NCBI RefSeq assembly: GCF_900114675.1
Contig: NZ_FOZM01000001.1
Span: 930,001-994,000 of the forward strand
Reading direction: 5' to 3'
DNA length: 64,000 bases
Source of the DNA: Yoonia litorea
GTDB taxonomy: Bacteria; Pseudomonadota; Alphaproteobacteria; Rhodobacterales; Rhodobacteraceae
Below, piece by piece: positions 50,459 through 59,443 of this stretch (position 1 is the stretch's first letter; each line of letters starts with the position of its first letter). The notes below the pieces were generated by a model. It was given only the letters and a program-made list of their open reading frames with translations. It searched no databases and was not told the origin of the DNA. The position numbers and the translations under genes are program-made.

Positions 50459-51253
50459 ATGCAAGGCGACGAGTTTCAGGAAGACACGATCAGTGTCAGC
50501 GAGCGTATGGCCGCCGAAGCCCTCATCGTGGATGTCGGGGCGTTTGAAGGGCCGCTTGATCTGCTGCTGACTCTGTCGCGCACCCAGAAAGTCGATCTGC
50601 GGCAGATTTCCATTCTTGCTCTGGCCGAACAGTATCTGGCCTTTGTCGAGAAAGCCAAACAACTGCGGTTGGAACTTGCGGCGGATTACCTCGTTATGGC
50701 CGCCTGGCTTGCCTTCCTCAAATCTCGGCTGCTGCTGCCGCCTGACCCCAGCGAAGAGGGGCCAACCGGCGAAGAACTTGCAGCACATCTTGCCTTCCAG
50801 TTGGAGCGTCTGCAGGCGATGCGCGAATCTGCGGCAAAACTGATGGCGCGAGACCAGTTGGGTCGCGATTTCTTTGCGCGTGGCATCACCGAAGACGTGC
50901 AGCGCGTCCGGCGTGTGACCTATACCGCCACGCTGCTTGACCTGATGCAGGGCTACGCCCGTATCCGCACCCGCGACGATTTCCGCCCGTTTGTTTTTGA
51001 TCGCCAGCATGTGATGACGATGGAGCAGGCGCTTGAGCGGATGCGAGGCTTGATCGGTTTCGCAGGCAACTGGACCGATATTTCGCAGTATCTGCCGGAC
51101 GGTTGGGATAGTGACAGCCAGCGTGTGCGCTCCACCACCGCAGCCACTTTTGCTGCGTCGCTGGAACTTGCCAAGGAAGGCAAAATCGAAATCCGACAGG
51201 GCGAGACGTTTGCCCCCATTCAAATTCGCAGGAAAGTGCCGCGTGATGAATAA
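50459..51253 (+). CDS. scpA: Segregation and condensation protein A
   Basis: Kleisin subunit of 264 residues in the SMC-ScpAB condensin that organises the chromosome. The N-terminal FEGPLDLLLTLSRTQKVDLR (about 29-48) is the family signature, and the C-terminal winged-helix region (about 205-255, ERMRGLIGFAGNW, TAATFAASLELAKEGKIEIR) contacts SMC. Its last eight bases overlap the scpB start (ATGAATAA). Confidence 0.95.
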   Translation: MQGDEFQEDTISVSERMAAEALIVDVGAFEGPLDLLLTLSRTQKVDLRQISILALAEQYLAFVEKAKQLRLELAADYLVMAAWLAFLKSRLLLPPDPSEEGPTGEELAAHLAFQLERLQAMRESAAKLMARDQLGRDFFARGITEDVQRVRRVTYTATLLDLMQGYARIRTRDDFRPFVFDRQHVMTMEQALERMRGLIGFAGNWTDISQYLPDGWDSDSQRVRSTTAATFAASLELAKEGKIEIRQGETFAPIQIRRKVPRDE

Positions 51254-51899
51254 GGACACAGCCCCACAGAACGACAGCCTGTTCGAGGCACCTCCAATGG
51301 GCGAACAGGAGCGCATGGTTGAAGCGATCCTCTTTGCGACAGCCGATCCTGTCTCGGTCAACGAACTGCTTGGCCGGATGCCGCATGGCTGTGATCCGGC
51401 GGAGGCGCTCGCCAACTTGCGCAAGCGCTACGAAGGGCGTGGAGTAAACATCGTCAAAGTGGGTGATGGGTGGGCGATCCGTACCGCGCCTGATCTGGGT
51501 TTTCTGATGCAAAAGGAAACGGTTGAGACACGCAAACTCAGCCGCGCGGCGATCGAAACCTTAGCGATTGTGGCCTATCACCAGCCCGTGACGCGGGCCG
51601 AAATCGAGGAAATCCGTGGTGTCAGTGTCAGCCGTGGCACGATTGATCAGCTTATCGAACTGGAATGGATCCGTTTCGGCCGCCGACGCATGACGCCAGG
51701 GCGGCCAGTGACATTTGTCGTGACACAAAGCTTTCTCGACCACTTCGGTCTGGAGAGCGCGCGCGATCTTCCCGGCCTCAAGGAACTGCGCTCGGCTGGC
51801 CTTCTGGAAAGCCGCCCACCTCCCGGATTGGGAACGCCGGGCGAGGGTGATGATGCCGAAGAGGACGATGATAATCAGGCTGAGATGTTTGAAGATTGA
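51246..51899 (+). CDS. scpB: Segregation and condensation protein B
   Basis: Partner of ScpA in the SMC complex, 217 residues. Tandem winged-helix domains are seen (RMVEAILFATADPVSVNELL, then AIETLAIVAYHQPVTRAEIE and EIRGVSVSRGTIDQLIELEW). The C-terminus is acidic (DDAEEDDDNQAEMFED), typical for the family. The start at 51246 overlaps the end of scpA by eight bases. Confidence 0.95.
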   Translation: MNKDTAPQNDSLFEAPPMGEQERMVEAILFATADPVSVNELLGRMPHGCDPAEALANLRKRYEGRGVNIVKVGDGWAIRTAPDLGFLMQKETVETRKLSRAAIETLAIVAYHQPVTRAEIEEIRGVSVSRGTIDQLIELEWIRFGRRRMTPGRPVTFVVTQSFLDHFGLESARDLPGLKELRSAGLLESRPPPGLGTPGEGDDAEEDDDNQAEMFED

Positions 51900-51941
51900 G
51901 ATGCACAGCATATCTATGCTGCGTGAGGATGGAGATCGCCC

Positions 51942-52142
51942 ATGAACATGAACAGACTGATAAACAGGGGCCTGCGGATGCTGATGAACAAAGGCATCAA
52001 CAAGGGCGTCCAGATGGCATCGCATAAGGGCAAGAAGCCCGAAGATATGACACCTGAGGAACGCGCCGCCGCACGTCAGGCGCAGCAGAATGCGCAAAAA
52101 GCGCGGCGCGGTTTGGGGCTTGCCAGACGGTTTTTGCGCTAA
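51942..52142 (+). CDS. Small basic hypothetical protein downstream of scpB
   Basis: Protein of 66 residues, strongly basic and Met/Asn-rich at the N-terminus (MNMNRLINRGLRMLMNKGIN). The rest is a predicted helix, EDMTPEERAAARQAQQNAQK, ending in an Arg-rich tail. A good GGAG site lies eight bases upstream. It is in line with scpAB but separated by 42 bases. Its stop overlaps the converging dCTP deaminase stop by four bases. No family is recognised; nucleic-acid or membrane-surface binding would fit the charge. Confidence 0.6.
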   Translation: MNMNRLINRGLRMLMNKGINKGVQMASHKGKKPEDMTPEERAAARQAQQNAQKARRGLGLARRFLR

Positions 52143-53221
52143 GTCGCGCGGAAGTGCTTGGACAGTTTCAACCCCTGTCCTTGGTAGTTCGACTTGATTT
52201 CTCGGCCGTAAAGCGCGTCTGGCATTGCGGCCATATGTTCGTAGACCAATCGTCCGACGACCTGCCCATGTTCCAGCACAAACGGTGCTTCGTGGCAGCG
52301 CACCTCAAGGACACCGCGTGATCCTGCACCGCCTGCCTCTGCGTAGCCGAAACCGGGGTCGAAGAAACCCGCGTAATGCACGCGAAACTCGCCGACCATT
52401 GCCAGATAGGGGGCCATTTCGGCGGCCTGCATGGGCGGAATGACAATCGCCTCGCGGCTGACCAGAATGTAGAACGCACCAGGATCGAGAATGATCCAGC
52501 CGTCATCAGTATGCACAGGTTCCCAGAAGTCAGCAGGATCGTAGTGGTTGAGCTTTGACAGATCGACGACGCCGGTATGCGGTTTGGCGCGATACCCCAC
52601 GAGGTTCCCCTCAGCCGGTTTCAGATCAACCGAGAAACCCAGACCATCGGAAATCACCGGCTCGCCAGAGACAATTGGTGTCTTTGCGTGCAGAGCGCGC
52701 AGATCATCATCTGACATGAATGTCTTGCCTTGGCGGAAAATGATCTGGTTCAGCAGTTGCCCGGGTTGCGCCACAACCGAGAACGAGCGCGGGCAGATTT
52801 CGACGTAAAGCGGCCCGTCATATCCGTCAGGCACACGGTCGAACTCGACCCCGTGATCGGTGATGATCCGCGTCAAAAGGTCGAGGCGCCCGATTGATGA
52901 CTTTGCACTGGCGACGGCGGTCATGCCTTTGGGCAAAGACAGGCTTTCCATCAGGGGCACGACATAGACACAACCCTTTTCAAGCACAGCGCCACCATCA
53001 AGGTCGATTACATGCATCTGAAAGTCAGAAAGCCGATCCTTGACCGTCCGGGTGCGTCCGGCAAGAAACGAGGCGCGGACACGGTAGGCTGTCTTGCCCA
53101 GCCGCAAATCAAGCGAGGCAGGCTGGATCTGACCAGCGTCGATAGTGGCTTCTGCCGTGATCCGGCCCTGGGCGATCATGTCCTTGATTTGATGGTCGGC
53201 CAACACGCCAGCACTGATCAT
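52139..53221 (-). CDS. dcd: 2'-deoxycytidine 5'-triphosphate deaminase, double-domain type
   Basis: Protein of 360 residues built from two dUTPase-like beta modules. The first (about 1-170) has IQPASLDLRLGKTAYRVRAS and SAKSSIGRLDLLTRIITDHG. The second (about 190-345) has MAPYLAMVGEFRVHYAGFFD and GSRGVLEVRCHEAPFVLEHG. Standard Dcd is a trimer of about 190-residue subunits, so this is a tandem fusion found in several alphaproteobacteria. It supplies dUTP for thymidylate synthesis. GGAGGG upstream fixes the start. Confidence 0.88.
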   Translation of the reverse strand: MISAGVLADHQIKDMIAQGRITAEATIDAGQIQPASLDLRLGKTAYRVRASFLAGRTRTVKDRLSDFQMHVIDLDGGAVLEKGCVYVVPLMESLSLPKGMTAVASAKSSIGRLDLLTRIITDHGVEFDRVPDGYDGPLYVEICPRSFSVVAQPGQLLNQIIFRQGKTFMSDDDLRALHAKTPIVSGEPVISDGLGFSVDLKPAEGNLVGYRAKPHTGVVDLSKLNHYDPADFWEPVHTDDGWIILDPGAFYILVSREAIVIPPMQAAEMAPYLAMVGEFRVHYAGFFDPGFGYAEAGGAGSRGVLEVRCHEAPFVLEHGQVVGRLVYEHMAAMPDALYGREIKSNYQGQGLKLSKHFRAT

Positions 53222-53239
53222 TCTATCCCTCCAGATACC

Positions 53240-53272
53240 AAAACGCCCGCTGCGCATCTGCACAAGCGGGCG
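53240..53272 (-). terminator. Intrinsic terminator after tRNA-Pro
   Basis: CGCCCGCT-13 base loop-AGCGGGCG followed by four Ts on the minus strand, between the tRNA and the dcd start. Confidence 0.75.
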
Positions 53273-53280
53273 GTTATGAT

Positions 53281-53357
53281 TGGTCGGGCTAGCAGGACTT
53301 GAACCTGCGACCTTCCGTCCCCCAGACGGACGCGCTACCAGGCTGCGCTATAGCCCG
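53281..53357 (-). tRNA. tRNA-Pro (anticodon GGG)
   Basis: A 77-base tRNA including encoded CCA. The acceptor stem CGGGCTA pairs with TAGCCCG, followed by discriminator A and CCA. The anticodon stem TCCGT/ACGGA closes the loop CTGGGGG with anticodon GGG, reading CCC and CCU codons. The T-arm contains GGTTCAAGTCC. It is the only tRNA seen in the window. Confidence 0.97.
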
Positions 53358-53414
53358 ACTGAGGCCGTTCTTACCGGATTCCGCTCTGGGAACAAGTGCG
53401 AAAAACACGCCGTC

Positions 53415-54017
53415 CTATCCCGCCAGTTTTGCGCGCAGTGCAGCGAGACGCTCAAGCAATGGTGCGATTTCCGCAGCGTGATTTCTGATTCTGCTGTCGT
53501 CAGCGGGCAAAGCGGCAAGCAACCGTCCCGGCACATCCGCGTCACCATCTGGGGGCGGTGGCGGCAGCTCAAGGGTAGGGGGTGCTGCCGCAGGTGGATC
53601 GAAGGGCAGCATGTCCTGCACGGGGTTCGACGCAGCGACAACGGCCTGTGGCGCGGGTTCCTGAGGCGCAGGCGCGGCGGTTTGCGTTGTATCGGGTTCT
53701 GGCGGGGTCGCTTTGGAGGCTTCGGTGGGGGCAGGTTTGTCTTCGAGCGTCTGACCGAGCGTGGCGACGTATCTGACGCCCTTTTCCCGCAACAGCTTTT
53801 GGGTGCCTTTGATGGTCAGTCCGTCTTCGTGTAAAAGCTGTTTGATGCCGCCAAGCAGTTCCATGTCAGTGGGTCTGTAATAGCGTCGCCCGCCCGCGCC
53901 CTTGACCGGTTTGATCTGGCTGAACTTGCTTTCCCAGAAGCGCAGCACATGCGTAGGCGTATCAAGCCATTCTGCGACTTCACTGATCGTTCGGAAAGCG
54001 TCTTTGGCCTTGGCCAT
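53415..54017 (-). CDS. MerR-family transcriptional regulator
   Basis: Protein of 200 residues. An N-terminal winged-helix MerR domain (about 9-78, [38 protein letters not shown]) is followed by a Pro/Ala-rich linker of about 80 residues and a short helical end. No Cys cluster for metal sensing is present. This regulator directly follows ihfA in many alphaproteobacteria, and its effector is unknown. The gene starts three bases after the ihfA stop. Confidence 0.85.
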   Translation of the reverse strand: MAKAKDAFRTISEVAEWLDTPTHVLRFWESKFSQIKPVKGAGGRRYYRPTDMELLGGIKQLLHEDGLTIKGTQKLLREKGVRYVATLGQTLEDKPAPTEASKATPPEPDTTQTAAPAPQEPAPQAVVAASNPVQDMLPFDPPAAAPPTLELPPPPPDGDADVPGRLLAALPADDSRIRNHAAEIAPLLERLAALRAKLAG

Positions 54018-54020
54018 CTT

Positions 54021-54323
54021 TTAACGCTTGTTTCCCGCAGCCACGCGATCCTTCATCAGATGTGATGGGCGGAACGTCAGGACACGGCGGGGGTGGATCG
54101 GCACCTCTTCGCCTGTCTTGGGATTGCGTCCAACGCGTGCCGCTTTGTCACGCACCGAGAATGTACCGAATGAGGAGATTTTGACTGTCTCGCCCGACAC
54201 CAGACTGTCAGAGACATGAGACAGAACACTTTCCACGAGGTCTGCACTGTCATTGCGTGAAAGTCCAACCTGGTTATGCACCGCTTCAGCCAGGTCCATG
54301 CGTGTCAGCGTTTTATCAGTCAT
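54021..54323 (-). CDS. ihfA: Integration host factor, alpha subunit
   Basis: DNA-bending protein of 100 residues. It has the HU/IHF fold with the [20 protein letters not shown] stretch forming the minor-groove arms, including the tip proline. IHF shapes DNA for transcription, replication and recombination. Gene order fabH-ihfA-merR on the same strand is conserved in related genomes. Confidence 0.96.
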   Translation of the reverse strand: MTDKTLTRMDLAEAVHNQVGLSRNDSADLVESVLSHVSDSLVSGETVKISSFGTFSVRDKAARVGRNPKTGEEVPIHPRRVLTFRPSHLMKDRVAAGNKR

Positions 54324-54424
54324 TCACTAGCCCTCACCTATTTGGCTGCGAGCATAGGCGCGGGCCAGATTTAGAGTCAATAACAACAGTTTACCGGAGG
54401 CTATGTGAGCAATGGATGAACGGC

Positions 54425-55396
54425 TTACCAGCGGATTACGACGGCACCCCAGGCCAGACCACCACCAATGGCTTCGGTCACGACAAGATCGCCTTGCTTG
54501 ATCTGGCCATTGGCCACACCAACCGAAAGCGCCAGCGGGATGGATGCAGCAGAGGTATTGCCGTGATCCTGCACCGTCACCACGACACGCTCCATTTCCA
54601 CGCCGAGTTTCTTGGCAGTGGACTGAATGATGCGGATGTTCGCCTGATGCGGCACGACCCAGTCAACATCAGCAGGCCCGAGCCCCACTTTTTCCAACGC
54701 AGTATCGGCGGTCTGTGCAAGTTTCTCGACCGCGTGGCGGAACACTTCCTTGCCTTCCATGCGCAGTCGTCCCGTCGATTGGGTGGATACACCCCCGTCG
54801 ACATAAAGCAGATCCTTGTAGCGCCCGTCAGAGTTCAGATCGGTTGAGAGTATGCCACGGTCCGTATTCGCGCCTTCACCCTCTTCTGCTTCCAGAACAA
54901 GGGCACCGGCCCCATCACCGAACAAGACGCAGGTTGTCCGATCCGACCAGTCCATAATCCGGCTGAATGTCTCGGCCCCGATGACCAGCACACGGTCAGC
55001 CTGACCGGACACGATCAACGCATTGGCGTTGGAAAGGGCAAAAACGAATCCCGCACAAACCGCTTGCACATCAAAGGCGTAGCCGGTGGTGTTGCCGATC
55101 GCACGTTGCACCATCGTGGCCGCTGACGGAAACGTCAGATCCGCCGTCGAGGTCGCAACGACGATGGCGTCGATATCCTCTGCCGCGATACCAGCCATCT
55201 TCAGGGCTGCTGTAGCGGCATGTGCAGCCAGTTCAGAGGTTGTCTGTCCTTCGGCTGCGAAATGACGCCGCTCGATCCCGGACCGCGCCTTGATCCATTC
55301 GTCAGTTGTATCGAGGCTTTCTTCGAATTCTGCGTTTGTGACCACTCTTTCGGGAAGGTAATGCCCAACCCCTTTGACCACTGCGCGACGCATCAT
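54425..55396 (-). CDS. fabH: Beta-ketoacyl-ACP synthase III
   Basis: Thiolase-fold enzyme of 323 residues that starts fatty acid synthesis by condensing acetyl-CoA with malonyl-ACP. The catalytic triad is Cys114 (QAVCAGF), His250 (VPHQANIR) and Asn280 (DHGNTSAAS). The start is two bases from the plsX stop; a second ATG directly follows the first, so the exact N-terminus may lose one Met. Confidence 0.96.
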   Translation of the reverse strand: MMRRAVVKGVGHYLPERVVTNAEFEESLDTTDEWIKARSGIERRHFAAEGQTTSELAAHAATAALKMAGIAAEDIDAIVVATSTADLTFPSAATMVQRAIGNTTGYAFDVQAVCAGFVFALSNANALIVSGQADRVLVIGAETFSRIMDWSDRTTCVLFGDGAGALVLEAEEGEGANTDRGILSTDLNSDGRYKDLLYVDGGVSTQSTGRLRMEGKEVFRHAVEKLAQTADTALEKVGLGPADVDWVVPHQANIRIIQSTAKKLGVEMERVVVTVQDHGNTSAASIPLALSVGVANGQIKQGDLVVTEAIGGGLAWGAVVIRW

Positions 55397-55397
55397 T

Positions 55398-56522
55398 CTA
55401 CTTGTCCGTACCTATGCCGAGACTGCCTGTCTCATCATGTATGGCGGCATCTTGGGCAAGTGATGCTGCAGATGCAACCCGTGCCGCAAGTTTATCGGAA
55501 AATCCAATCTTTGCCAGACGATAGGCAAGGTGAAGAGCCGCTGCGACGCCGGTTTCGTCTGCTGATCCATGGCTTTTGATGACGGTCTGGTTCAACCCCA
55601 GAAAGACACCGCCATTGACGCGGCGCGGATCAATACGTTTCCGCAAGCGACCAAGCGATCCGCGCGCCAGTGCGGCACCCAGCATCGACATCGGGTTGCT
55701 CAGAAGCGACTTGCGCAAAAGCTCGCTGATCAGGGTGGCCGTCCCTTCGCCGGTCTTGAGGGCGACGTTTCCGGTAAAGCCGTCGGTCACGATCACATCC
55801 ACATTGTCGGATGGCAGATCGCCACCTTCGACAAAGCCAACGTAGTCGAAATCGCCAATCTGGGCGGCATTTCCGATCAGTTCATGGGCGACCTTGAGTT
55901 CGGCCCGTCCTTTGTGTTCTTCAGTGCCAACATTTAGCAGCCCGACGCGCGGACGCGTGATGTCCAGACCGTTGCGTGCATAGGATGCGCCCATCAGCGC
56001 ATAGGTCAGCAGATCATCCTGATCGGCGCGAATGTCAGCGCCCGCATCAAGCATCACGTTGAAGCCCGCAGGATTGCGCGACGGCCAGAGGCAGGCAATA
56101 GCAGGGCGGTTCACGCCTTCGGCCTTGCGCAGCCTGAGCATCGACATCGCCATCAGACCGCCGGTGTTCCCGCAGCTGACTGCAACCGCAGCTTCCTTTG
56201 AGCGGACGGCCTCGATCGCTGACCACATGGAGGTATTCTTGCCATGCCGCAGGACGTGGCTTGGCTTGTCGGTCATCTTCACCACGTCCGATGTATCATG
56301 CACCGTCACCCGGTCGGCAATCCCGTGCTTTGTAACAAGCGCGTCCATGTCGGACTTGGGGCCATGCAGAATGGCGTGGGCGTCGGGCTTGTCTTTCAAG
56401 AACATCGAAAGGCCCGCAACAACCGTTGCAGGCCCTTTATCGCCACCCATGGCGTCAACCGAAAGCACGTGACGGGCTGCATGTCCCTGCGTCGGATCGG
56501 TGTCCGTCTGCGCTGGTGTCAT
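55398..56522 (-). CDS. plsX: Phosphate acyltransferase PlsX
   Basis: Enzyme of 374 residues that makes acyl-phosphate from acyl-ACP, the donor for PlsY in phospholipid synthesis. Family blocks are visible: VLSVDAMGGDKGP (about 19-31), SCGNTGGLMAMSMLRL (about 116-131) and VIVTDGFTGNVALKTGEG (about 238-255). It sits between rpmF and fabH, the classical arrangement linking lipid synthesis to ribosome production. Confidence 0.95.
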   Translation of the reverse strand: MTPAQTDTDPTQGHAARHVLSVDAMGGDKGPATVVAGLSMFLKDKPDAHAILHGPKSDMDALVTKHGIADRVTVHDTSDVVKMTDKPSHVLRHGKNTSMWSAIEAVRSKEAAVAVSCGNTGGLMAMSMLRLRKAEGVNRPAIACLWPSRNPAGFNVMLDAGADIRADQDDLLTYALMGASYARNGLDITRPRVGLLNVGTEEHKGRAELKVAHELIGNAAQIGDFDYVGFVEGGDLPSDNVDVIVTDGFTGNVALKTGEGTATLISELLRKSLLSNPMSMLGAALARGSLGRLRKRIDPRRVNGGVFLGLNQTVIKSHGSADETGVAAALHLAYRLAKIGFSDKLAARVASAASLAQDAAIHDETGSLGIGTDK

Positions 56523-56543
56523 GCGAAAGCCCTTTACGCGACT

Positions 56544-56750
56544 TTATGCAGCGTCGTCGTCGAGATCGATCTCAGTTGTGTCTGCAATCACTTCGCGAGA
56601 GGCATAGTGACCGCAGGATGGGCACACGTGATGCGGACGCTTGAGCTCGCCGCAGTTTTCGCACTCGTTAGGATTTGCCGCGACCAATGCGTCATGCGCA
56701 CGCCGGTTGTTGCGGCGGGATTTGGATACTTTGTTCTGCTGGACAGCCAT
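56544..56750 (-). CDS. rpmF: Ribosomal protein L32
   Basis: Protein of 68 residues: N-terminal [20 protein letters not shown], then a zinc ribbon with CENCG and CPSCG. The four Cys are present, so it is the zinc-binding form. It is located upstream of plsX, as in most bacteria. A promoter is predicted in the gap to yceD. Confidence 0.97.
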   Translation of the reverse strand: MAVQQNKVSKSRRNNRRAHDALVAANPNECENCGELKRPHHVCPSCGHYASREVIADTTEIDLDDDAA

Positions 56751-56857
56751 GTCTCAACCCTATGATTTAAGGGCCGCGGGCCCTGATTTCGTTCTCGTCT
56801 GCGGGGTCCTACGCGATTGCGGTAGCCCTGTCGAGACGCGATGTAAAAGAGGCCGCG

Positions 56858-56885
56858 AACATACTGCGATTCCGCATATGTGCAA
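56858..56885 (-). promoter_or_regulatory. Predicted rpmF-plsX-fabH promoter
   Basis: TTGCAC (56880-56885 on the complement), 16 bases, TATGTT (56858-56863), placed in the 163-base gap between yceD and rpmF. It would give a leader of roughly 100 bases. Confidence 0.45.
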
Positions 56886-56913
56886 GCCTTTTTCCGACCT
56901 CATTTACGCGCCG

Positions 56914-57459
56914 CTATTTGCCTTTCTTTTCAAGGCTTTCGCGCAGTTCGGCGAGCCCGGCAAACGGCTTGGTGTCTTCGTCACGTAGCGGCGTTACGCC
57001 AGTTTGTGCAAAAACCGCTTCGCCCAATTCAGCACCCTCTGCACGTGGATAGGCGGGCAGGGCGAGCGACAAGGCCTCAATCATCACGGCGGCGAGGTCC
57101 AGCGACTCAGGCAAGGCCTCTTGCGTGTCGTCTTCAGGCATCTCGACCTCACCAGACAGAACCTCTGGCAGGTCAGAAAGGTAGCTGCGGGACACGTCCT
57201 CATCAATACGGGTTGAGACCGGCTCAAGCGTGACAACGCAGCTTTGCACGACCGTTGCACCCAATTCAGCATCAAGCCGCCAGTCGCGTTTGCCAATCGG
57301 GCTCAGCTTGCCTGAGAACCGCAACTTCCTGATGGCGATGATATCGAGGGCCTCTGCAATTGCGGCACGTTCGTCCGCAGTTGGCTCGACAAGGAAATCC
57401 GTTGCCCGCCGGTTGGGCAGGTCTGCAATACGCAGGTGTGAACGCGGGAGTTTGGTCAA
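56914..57459 (-). CDS. yceD: YceD/DUF177-family protein (23S rRNA accumulation)
   Basis: Protein of 181 residues of the DUF177 family, which in E. coli and plants is needed for normal 23S rRNA levels. Features are the beta-rich core GKRDWRLDAELGATVVQSCV with the conserved Cys-V-V-T segment, an acidic middle (VEMPEDDTQEALPES) and a C-terminal NPF-like region replaced by TKPFAGLAELRESL. The neighbourhood yceD-rpmF-plsX is diagnostic. It is divergent from bamE. Confidence 0.87.
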   Translation of the reverse strand: MTKLPRSHLRIADLPNRRATDFLVEPTADERAAIAEALDIIAIRKLRFSGKLSPIGKRDWRLDAELGATVVQSCVVTLEPVSTRIDEDVSRSYLSDLPEVLSGEVEMPEDDTQEALPESLDLAAVMIEALSLALPAYPRAEGAELGEAVFAQTGVTPLRDEDTKPFAGLAELRESLEKKGK

Positions 57460-57543
57460 AGCGATGATCGTTTCTTGAACAGGATTGGCAGGTGTTATAG
57501 TCGAGATAGAAGGCCATCAGGGCCAAGGCAAGAGGGTGCGTTG

Positions 57544-58020
57544 ATGGGTGGAAAGCCGGTTTTCTTTGGCAAGTTGCGTGGGATGGCCGCGGGGCTGACC
57601 TTAACAGCCCTCATCGCAGGCTGCGCACCGATTGAAACCTATCATGGGTTCATTCCACCTCAGGAAGAAGTCGCAGCCCTTCAGATCGGCGTCAGCACCA
57701 AGGCCGATGTGATTGGCTTGCTTGGTCAACCGATTGCCGAACGCGCGCTTCAGAACAATGCGATCTACTATGCCTCCAGCAAGTTCGAACAGTTCGGGCC
57801 CTTTGCGCCCAACGAAGTTGACCGGCAGGTGCTGGAGCTTGATTTTGATAGCAGCGACCGGTTGCGCAATGTCACCAGTTACACGCTTGAGGATGGACGT
57901 GTCGTGATCCTTGATCGCCGCGTCACCGAAGACGGCATTGCTGATGTGACGTTCCTTGGTCAGCTGCTTGCTTCTTTCGGGCGTCTGGATGCCGGCGCGC
58001 TGCTTGGGCCGACACAGTAA
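57544..58020 (+). CDS. bamE: BamE/SmpA outer-membrane assembly lipoprotein
   Basis: Lipoprotein of 158 residues, signal ending LTALIAGC (Cys27). The SmpA/OmlA fold is seen in VSTKADVIGLLGQPIAERAL (about 60-79) and a strand pair IYYASSKFEQF and RQVLELDFDSSDRL. BamE stabilises the BamABD complex that inserts outer-membrane proteins. The start at 57544 follows GAGGG; an earlier in-frame ATG at 57475 adds polar residues in front of the signal and is rejected. Confidence 0.85.
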   Translation: MGGKPVFFGKLRGMAAGLTLTALIAGCAPIETYHGFIPPQEEVAALQIGVSTKADVIGLLGQPIAERALQNNAIYYASSKFEQFGPFAPNEVDRQVLELDFDSSDRLRNVTSYTLEDGRVVILDRRVTEDGIADVTFLGQLLASFGRLDAGALLGPTQ

Positions 58021-58130
58021 TCCACATCCGGCCTGTCGGAAAAAATTTACCGAACCTGCCATGGGCTTGCGCGATGCGTTGCCGAACGGCACAGTGCTGT
58101 CCTGGGTGACAGCAGCTGAAAGGATGTGCC

Positions 58131-58931
58131 GTGGCTGAGAAATATATCGTCTACCATATTCCCGTGTGTCCCTTTTCCCAAAGGCTCGAGATCATGCTGG
58201 CACTGCGAGGTCAGGAGGACGCGATAGAATTCCGCGTTGTCGATATCACCAAACCGCGTGATCCGGAGCTTCTGAAAAAGACACGCGGCACAACTGCTTT
58301 GCCCGTTCTCGAAACGCCTGACGGCCAGATCATCAAGGAAAGTCTCGTGATCCTGCGCTTTCTAGATGAGGTGCTGCCGGGCGGCGCGATCCGCCGCTCT
58401 GATCCGGCTGAACATGCAATTGAGTCGATGATGGTCGCCAAAGAAGGCGCATTCACCATGGCCGGATACATCTACGTGATGAATCAGGACACGGACGCGC
58501 GCGAAGGCCTGTGCGACAAGCTACTTGCCTGTTATCGGGACCTTGATGATTTTCTGCAGGCTCACAGTCCCGACGGCACCTATCTTTTCGAGGATTTCGG
58601 GCTGGCCGAGGCCGTCTTTACTCCGATGTTCAAGCGGTTCTGGTTCCTTGATTACTACGAAGGTTTTGCGCTGCCTGATACAGATGACTATGCCCGTGTC
58701 AGGAAATGGCATGACGCCTGTATTGCGCATCCTGCAACACAGCAGGTGACGAAAGAAGAAATCGTCAAACTTTATTACGATTACGCGCTCGGTGCTGGCA
58801 ATGGCGCCTTGCTGGAGGGCCGCACGAAGTCGAGCTTCGTCTTTAAACCCGACTGGCGGGAGCGCCCATGGCCGCCGCGTGACAAATACGCCGGAACTGC
58901 CAGTGACGCGGAACTTGGTCTGGTGGCCTGA
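58131..58931 (+). CDS. Glutathione S-transferase, omega-like
   Basis: Protein of 266 residues with an N-terminal thioredoxin-like domain carrying the CPFS motif (Cys13, HIPVCPFSQRLEIMLALRG). Thioltransferase or dehydroascorbate-reductase type activity is therefore likely. TTALPVLETPDGQIIKES is the glutathione-contact region. The C-terminal helical domain has DFGLAEAVFTPMFKRFWFLD. It starts with GTG; AAAGGATG lies just upstream. A bidirectional terminator follows. Confidence 0.85.
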   Translation: MAEKYIVYHIPVCPFSQRLEIMLALRGQEDAIEFRVVDITKPRDPELLKKTRGTTALPVLETPDGQIIKESLVILRFLDEVLPGGAIRRSDPAEHAIESMMVAKEGAFTMAGYIYVMNQDTDAREGLCDKLLACYRDLDDFLQAHSPDGTYLFEDFGLAEAVFTPMFKRFWFLDYYEGFALPDTDDYARVRKWHDACIAHPATQQVTKEEIVKLYYDYALGAGNGALLEGRTKSSFVFKPDWRERPWPPRDKYAGTASDAELGLVA

Positions 58932-58935
58932 CGAA

Positions 58936-58963
58936 AAAGGCGCGCCGCTGGTGGCGCGCCTTT
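58936..58963. terminator. Bidirectional intrinsic terminator
   Basis: AAAGGCGCGCC-loop-GGCGCGCCTTT, with Ts on both sides, serves the GST gene (+) and msrB (-). Its stem is the same as that of the terminator at 15386-15418. Confidence 0.85.
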
Positions 58964-58978
58964 CCTTGTTTTCCGGAT

Positions 58979-59371
58979 TTATTCCTCTGGCTCAAAGTCC
59001 AGTGCGACACCGTTGATGCAGTAGCGCAATCCGGTCGGCTGCGGGCCATCGGGAAAGACGTGACCCAGATGCGCTTCACAGCGGTTGCAATGCACTTCCG
59101 TGCGCTTCATGAAAAAGCTGCGATCAACACTTTCGCCGATCATTTCATCATCAAGCGGTTGATAAAACGAAGGCCAACCCGTGCCACTTTCAAACTTGTG
59201 CTTTTGGTCAAAGAGGGGCGCGCCGCAGCAGGTGCACATAAATGTGCCGGCCTCTTTGGGGAAATTGTCATGTGTGCCAGCCCGCTCTGTGCCGTGTTTG
59301 CGGGTGACCTTATAGGCCAGATCGGAAAGCTGTTCGCGCCATTCTGCATCTGATTTGACGATCTTTTCCAT
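58979..59371 (-). CDS. msrB: Peptide methionine sulfoxide reductase B
   Basis: Enzyme of 130 residues that reduces methionine-R-sulfoxide in proteins. Two zinc pairs are present (Cys46/Cys49 in MCTCCG, Cys95/Cys98 in CNRC). The catalytic Cys118 sits in RYCIN. GTGWPSFYQPL is the substrate block. It has no signal peptide and so is cytoplasmic. The start follows AAAGGG by eight bases; upstream in-frame codons lack conserved residues. Confidence 0.95.
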   Translation of the reverse strand: MEKIVKSDAEWREQLSDLAYKVTRKHGTERAGTHDNFPKEAGTFMCTCCGAPLFDQKHKFESGTGWPSFYQPLDDEMIGESVDRSFFMKRTEVHCNRCEAHLGHVFPDGPQPTGLRYCINGVALDFEPEE

Positions 59372-59443
59372 CGGGAGCCCTTTCTTCCATTGTCTCGACA
59401 GGTAACGTAGGTCTGGTTGAGCCGTTCTCCAAGATGAGGTCAG

